The translations under genes were made by a program, and so were the position numbers. The notes beneath the pieces are model-generated. The model saw only the letters and a program-made list of their open reading frames with translations, made no database searches and was not told where the DNA came from. Positions 5,201 to 8,921 of a stretch of 8,921 nucleotides of DNA are shown here, piece after piece (within the stretch, counting starts at the first letter, position 1; each line of letters starts with the position of its first letter). The DNA comes from Planctomycetota bacterium (lineage in GTDB: Bacteria > Planctomycetota > Brocadiia > SM23-32), in the NCBI GenBank assembly GCA_018334735.1, contig JAGXLK010000064.1, positions 1-8,921 of the forward strand, read 5' to 3'.

Positions 5201-7858
5201 ATGAGGATAGTCCGAGCCAAGTGTGATCACTTCATGAAGTTTGAGGGGAAGTGTATCGATTTTGGCCCTGGACTCTGCGTGGTATCGGGACCCAACGAAG
5301 CGGGAAAAAGCTCGCTGCAAAGATTTGTGCAGGTCATGCTCTACGGATGCCCTGAAGGAAACCCCGAACTGCGTCAGGCCGTTATCCCCTGGTCCAAAAA
5401 CGAAGCCGTCGGCAAGCTTATTATAAGCGTCGACGTGCCGTTTCAGCGAAAACTGAGAGTGGAAAGAACGATCCGGGAAGACCGGCCCAGCCACCCCACG
5501 ATCTACGACCATGAAACTAATGAAGACCTCTCTGCCGAACTTGAGGCTGCCGGCAATTTCCCGGAATCCATCTTTGGCCTGACAGAAAATGCTTTTCGGC
5601 GGACGGTCTGGGTGGAGCAGGCTTCCTTGAGTGAAAACGTTTCCCCTGATAAACCAACTGTCGAGCGAATCCGAAATTTGGCTGCCGGCGGGCCGGAAGA
5701 TATCTCCCCCCAGGAAACCATTCGTTCCATCGAAGAAGCACTTGAATCACTTGGGACCGACCGATCGACAAAACGCCCTCTTGACGAGCTTGAAAATCGA
5801 CTCCAAAGGAAACGTCAAGAGCTGGAAGACGCGCTGGAGAAACATCGTGCGTTGATGCATAAAGAAAAAGAACTCAGAAAAGCTAAGAACGAAAGTAAAA
5901 AACTCAGCGCCAAAAAAGATAATGCCTCTTCGCGTCTCTTTGCCGTTCGCTATATCGAGCTCCGTGGGAAAGTAGAGAAGATCCAGGAACAAAGGCAAGT
6001 CGTCGAAAACCTTGGCAAAAAATGCCAGGATCTGAGCGACTACGAAGATTTCCCTGCTGAAAGGGAAACAGATATAAAACGCCTTACAGCTCAACTTCAG
6101 GCAAGAGCCGAAGAGGTTTCAGAACATGTTGGACGCTTACACCGCTGTCTCAAACGCCTGGCTGCTCTTCGAACAATCGCAGCACACCGGGCTGTAGAAC
6201 TCGGGAATAAACTCAACAAGTGCAAACTGGCCCCGGAAAACATCAGAAGTGTTGCCCGAGAAGCAATGAACAAACATGAAAGACTCCAATCGGCAGAAAA
6301 ACACGTGAAAGATCTCGAGGGTGCGGAGCACCGCGAACGGCTCCTGAAAGCCCGAAGGTCACTTATGCGGAAATTTTTAATTGCGGGCGGAGTTCTGGAA
6401 TTTGGCGCGCTCCTTCTTGGTACAAAACATTGGTTTGGCTTTTTCCTCGCAGTGCTTATCCCCATCATTGTCTACGTACTGTTCCGAACAAGCTCCTCTT
6501 CGTACTCCGAGGAACTTGGGGCGCTCGAAGAAGAGCTCCAAGAAGCAAAAAAACAAGCTCAGGAACGGCGACGCCTATATCAGGAATGTATCCATGAAGC
6601 GGGGGCCTCAAAACTCCAGGAATTACGGCAATGGGCAGATATCGGCCAACGCTTCTGCAAAACCAGAGACGCCGAACAACAAGCCAATGACTACCTTGAA
6701 AAAAGACTCAAAGAATTTCAGGGAAAGGCCTTAGCTCTCTCTCAACAAACCGATGGACTGGCGCAACGTATGGAATCCTGGTCAGAAACAGGCGACCTGC
6801 TTCAGCAGGCAGCATCGCTCGAAGACGTCGGCGGCGAAGCCACACCGGGGACAACTTCAGATGATCTGGCAGCTGGTGTCGAAGAAGCGAACCGTCGAAC
6901 TGTTACCGCGCTGCAAGAGCTGAGCGAACTGGGTAAAAAGGTCCGATCCGTCCAGGAAGAACGAGCAAATGTGCTCCAGGAAATCGGCGTGGAAAGCATT
7001 CCCGGATTCAAAAGAGCGCTGAACACCTACGAAACGCTTCAGAATTTAAAAAGAGAAAAGGCACAGGCACAAAAACGCCTTGAACAACTCACCGAAGAAG
7101 GAAACGAAGACGAAATAAATGAGCGCATTGATAAACTTTGCAGCGAGTTTGAAAAGCGCTTCGAAAGAGATCTGGACCTGTACATGCTGGAACACTCTCT
7201 GGATTCAGAAGCCCTCCCCGAACGGGACGAATTGCAAAAACAAATAGACGAACTCAACGAACAAGAAAAAGATGCTGAAAAACAACAGGTTCTTATAAAA
7301 CGCGACCTGAACCAGCTCCAGCAAGAGTGCGCTGATGTGCGAGAGCTGCAGTCCGAACTCGAAGCACTTGAACGGAAAAAAACTGCCATGAAAGAACACC
7401 GCTCTCTGCTTCGAAAAACACTCGATGGTCTGAACAAAGCCGAAGAAGAAATGCAAAGAACATTTCTGCCGCGTCTCAACGAGGAATTCAACGAAATAGC
7501 AGAGAAAATCACAGCGAGTAACTCGCGACGATTCAACATGGATGATCTCGCAAAAATTCAGGTCACAGAAACTCAAACTCGCCCGTTGTCCAATCTCAGT
7601 TTCGGCACTACGGAACAAATTTACTTATCTCTCAGACTCGCCCTCGCACGGGTTGCAACGGTCACCGGCGAAACTTTGCCTCTCCTGCTTGATGAACCAT
7701 TTGCGTCGGCCGACGCCGACCGACTTGAAAACGCAATGCAAATGCTCGCTGATTGGAGTCAAGACTACCAGGTCATTGTCTTCACCTGCCACGAACATAT
7801 CGTCCGAGCAGCACAAAATGCAGCCAAGCAAACTGTCGATCTGATCCGACTCCAGTAA
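5201..7858 (+). CDS. Rad50/SbcC-type ATPase with central membrane hairpin, YhaN-like
   Basis: The 885-residue protein has split ABC-ATPase halves at its two ends, joined by a long coiled coil. The N-terminal half has Walker A GPNEAGKSS (30-38). The C-terminal half has signature LSNLSFGTTEQ (796-806), Walker B LLLDE (828-832), a D-loop SADADR (836-841) and H-loop H864. Coiled coil fills about 190-385 and 435-760, rich in E, K, Q and R. Between the two arms, residues 392-407 and 411-428 are hydrophobic and form two closely spaced membrane segments. The CxxC zinc hook of Rad50/SbcC is absent. This matches the YhaN family, giving heads in the cytoplasm tethered to the membrane, with the YhaO-like nuclease encoded just upstream as partner. 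AAGG lies 10 bases before the ATG and overlaps the previous stop. DNA end processing at the membrane is inferred; the family's exact substrate is not well defined. Confidence 0.9.
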   Translation: MRIVRAKCDHFMKFEGKCIDFGPGLCVVSGPNEAGKSSLQRFVQVMLYGCPEGNPELRQAVIPWSKNEAVGKLIISVDVPFQRKLRVERTIREDRPSHPTIYDHETNEDLSAELEAAGNFPESIFGLTENAFRRTVWVEQASLSENVSPDKPTVERIRNLAAGGPEDISPQETIRSIEEALESLGTDRSTKRPLDELENRLQRKRQELEDALEKHRALMHKEKELRKAKNESKKLSAKKDNASSRLFAVRYIELRGKVEKIQEQRQVVENLGKKCQDLSDYEDFPAERETDIKRLTAQLQARAEEVSEHVGRLHRCLKRLAALRTIAAHRAVELGNKLNKCKLAPENIRSVAREAMNKHERLQSAEKHVKDLEGAEHRERLLKARRSLMRKFLIAGGVLEFGALLLGTKHWFGFFLAVLIPIIVYVLFRTSSSSYSEELGALEEELQEAKKQAQERRRLYQECIHEAGASKLQELRQWADIGQRFCKTRDAEQQANDYLEKRLKEFQGKALALSQQTDGLAQRMESWSETGDLLQQAASLEDVGGEATPGTTSDDLAAGVEEANRRTVTALQELSELGKKVRSVQEERANVLQEIGVESIPGFKRALNTYETLQNLKREKAQAQKRLEQLTEEGNEDEINERIDKLCSEFEKRFERDLDLYMLEHSLDSEALPERDELQKQIDELNEQEKDAEKQQVLIKRDLNQLQQECADVRELQSELEALERKKTAMKEHRSLLRKTLDGLNKAEEEMQRTFLPRLNEEFNEIAEKITASNSRRFNMDDLAKIQVTETQTRPLSNLSFGTTEQIYLSLRLALARVATVTGETLPLLLDEPFASADADRLENAMQMLADWSQDYQVIVFTCHEHIVRAAQNAAKQTVDLIRLQ

Positions 7859-7861
7859 ATC

Positions 7862-8921
7862 ATGAATGATACGCCGGTTTCTGTCATAATCCCTGCCCAG
7901 GCCGCGCCCGGACAAGTCAACTCTTGCATCCGGGCCGTTCGTGAACAGGATTACAAACCGGTGGATCTTATCGTCGTTGCCGATTCTCAAAAATATGAAG
8001 CGTTGCCGGACGACTGCCGGTTCGTCGAAACGGAAGCCCCAACTGGGATTGCAGACGCGCTCAATGCAGGCATCGCCGCAGCCAAAGGGGAAATAGTCGT
8101 CTTGTTGATGCCCCATTGCCAGCCGGCGAACAAAAAATGGCTTAATGAATTAGTGCGGCCATTCGGAGACGAAGAAGTCGTTGCGACTTCCAGTGAACTT
8201 CATCTCGCCGACATAGAAAAACACAATCTCTCCTCCCGCTTAAATCGCGCCGAAGTAGCCTCTCGCCCGGCGGCTAACGCCGAACCAACTGAGGTCCAGC
8301 TTCTGAGCCATAAGTCCGATGCTCTACGCAAGGAATTCCTCAAAAAAGAAAGTCGAGCGTATAATCCGTATTTTATACCACCCGGTGAATATGTCGATCT
8401 ATCGCTACGGATCAAATCCGCGGGGAAAAAGATACTTCTATGCCCCACCAGCCGCGTTGAATATAAAAACCCTCCCTTCGCCCATTCGTTATCCGGCATA
8501 TATAAACACGCATTCCAACTCGGTGAGGCTGATGCTATGCTCGACCGGGTGTGGAGCGTTGATTGGCTGGGATCGCGCGTGTCCGCGGCCGCACTGCTCT
8601 CGTTTCTTCTCTTACCCGTCGCCGCTTTCAGCCTTCCTGTTGCCGTCGTCTTAGCGGGGCTGTTGTTCGCGTGGGGCTGGTTCCTGCCTTTCCACATCCC
8701 TTTGGTAAAATGGGAATGGCCGCTCGCCCTTTTTAACCTCGCTATCTACACCACTATTGTGCTATCAATCCATAACCACTGGGCTCCCGCGATTTTCCCT
8801 CCACGAGAATCTCATCCGGCCATAATACGACAATGGTGTATTGTTATCGCTATGTGCGGCTCCTACTTTTTACTTTCTTTGGGGGCCGGATTTCGCACTG
8901 CCGTGCGTGCAACCGTTGGGC
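7862..8921 (+). CDS. Membrane-bound GT2-fold protein lacking usual catalytic residues (3' end outside window)
   Basis: The frame from ATG at 7862 is open to the window edge (353 residues). The first 205 residues follow the GT2 glycosyltransferase pattern: SVIIPA (7-12), IVVAD (37-41), TGIADALNAGIAAAKGEIVV (61-80), then WLNELV and VDLSLRIKSAGKKILLCP. Three key sites differ. The metal-binding DxD position reads MPHC (83-86), the catalytic ED before VDL-type residues reads EYVD (176-179), and the late V-x-H histidine is Y201. Hydrophobic segments follow at about 240-274 (probably two), 286-303 and 323-341, so the C-terminal part sits in the membrane. It begins 3 bases after the YhaN-like stop with no clear ribosome binding site, suggesting translational coupling. 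Either an inactive GT-A domain used for binding or an enzyme with unusual chemistry is possible; the donor and acceptor cannot be named. Confidence 0.8.
   Translation, partial: MNDTPVSVIIPAQAAPGQVNSCIRAVREQDYKPVDLIVVADSQKYEALPDDCRFVETEAPTGIADALNAGIAAAKGEIVVLLMPHCQPANKKWLNELVRPFGDEEVVATSSELHLADIEKHNLSSRLNRAEVASRPAANAEPTEVQLLSHKSDALRKEFLKKESRAYNPYFIPPGEYVDLSLRIKSAGKKILLCPTSRVEYKNPPFAHSLSGIYKHAFQLGEADAMLDRVWSVDWLGSRVSAAALLSFLLLPVAAFSLPVAVVLAGLLFAWGWFLPFHIPLVKWEWPLALFNLAIYTTIVLSIHNHWAPAIFPPRESHPAIIRQWCIVIAMCGSYFLLSLGAGFRTAVRATVG

Noticed and set aside
5201..7858. Classic SbcC with zinc hook.
   Set aside because: No CxxC occurs anywhere in the protein and the coil tip holds two hydrophobic segments instead.
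7861..8116. Minus-strand frame of 163 codons (7625-8116) across the ATPase end and the GT2-fold start.
   Set aside because: It is antisense to two genes with clear family motifs and shows no domain of its own.

Overview
The window looks like a piece of a bacterial chromosome. G+C is moderate, by eye near half. Several genes have Shine-Dalgarno sites (GGAG/GGAGG types), one gene starts with TTG, and the gene set is of ordinary chromosomal type: tRNA modification, tRNA proofreading, two-component regulation and DNA repair. A sigma-54 activator, membrane-anchored secreted-type proteins and a YhaO/YhaN-like pair fit a free-living bacterium. I cannot name the phylum from sequence alone. No transposase, phage gene, CRISPR array, tRNA or rRNA was seen.

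Layout. Bases 1-2699 carry three genes on the minus strand, read from right to left: an NtrC-family sigma-54 response regulator (2699-1302), the threonylcarbamoyl-AMP synthase TsaC (1219-620), and a membrane-anchored protein with a jelly-roll-like domain that runs off the left edge (587-<1). Gaps are 82 and 32 bases, so they may form one transcription unit. Bases 2700-2904 form a divergent promoter region with a TATAAT box facing right. dtd (D-aminoacyl-tRNA deacylase) follows at 2905-3354 on the plus strand.

Bases 3355-4009 form a 655-base stretch without an intact gene. It is not empty. It holds a good sigma-70-type promoter (3439-3467), immediately followed by a long bulged hairpin ending in six T (3482-3567), which together could make a small RNA of about 94 nt. 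It also holds the C-terminal remnant of a GGDEF diguanylate cyclase on the minus strand (3793-3557) and a second bulged palindrome (3792-3843).

Bases 4010-8921 carry a tight plus-strand operon. A Mre11/SbcD-type nuclease (YhaO-like, TTG start) is followed 12 bases later by a Rad50/SbcC-type ATPase whose coiled coil is interrupted by two membrane segments in place of a zinc hook (YhaN-like). Three bases after that comes a membrane-bound GT2-fold protein that runs off the right edge. The first two should act together as a membrane-tethered DNA end-processing complex. The third has the GT2 fold but lacks the usual catalytic DxD and ED residues, so it may be a pseudo-glycosyltransferase. Its link with the repair pair is the most open question in the window.
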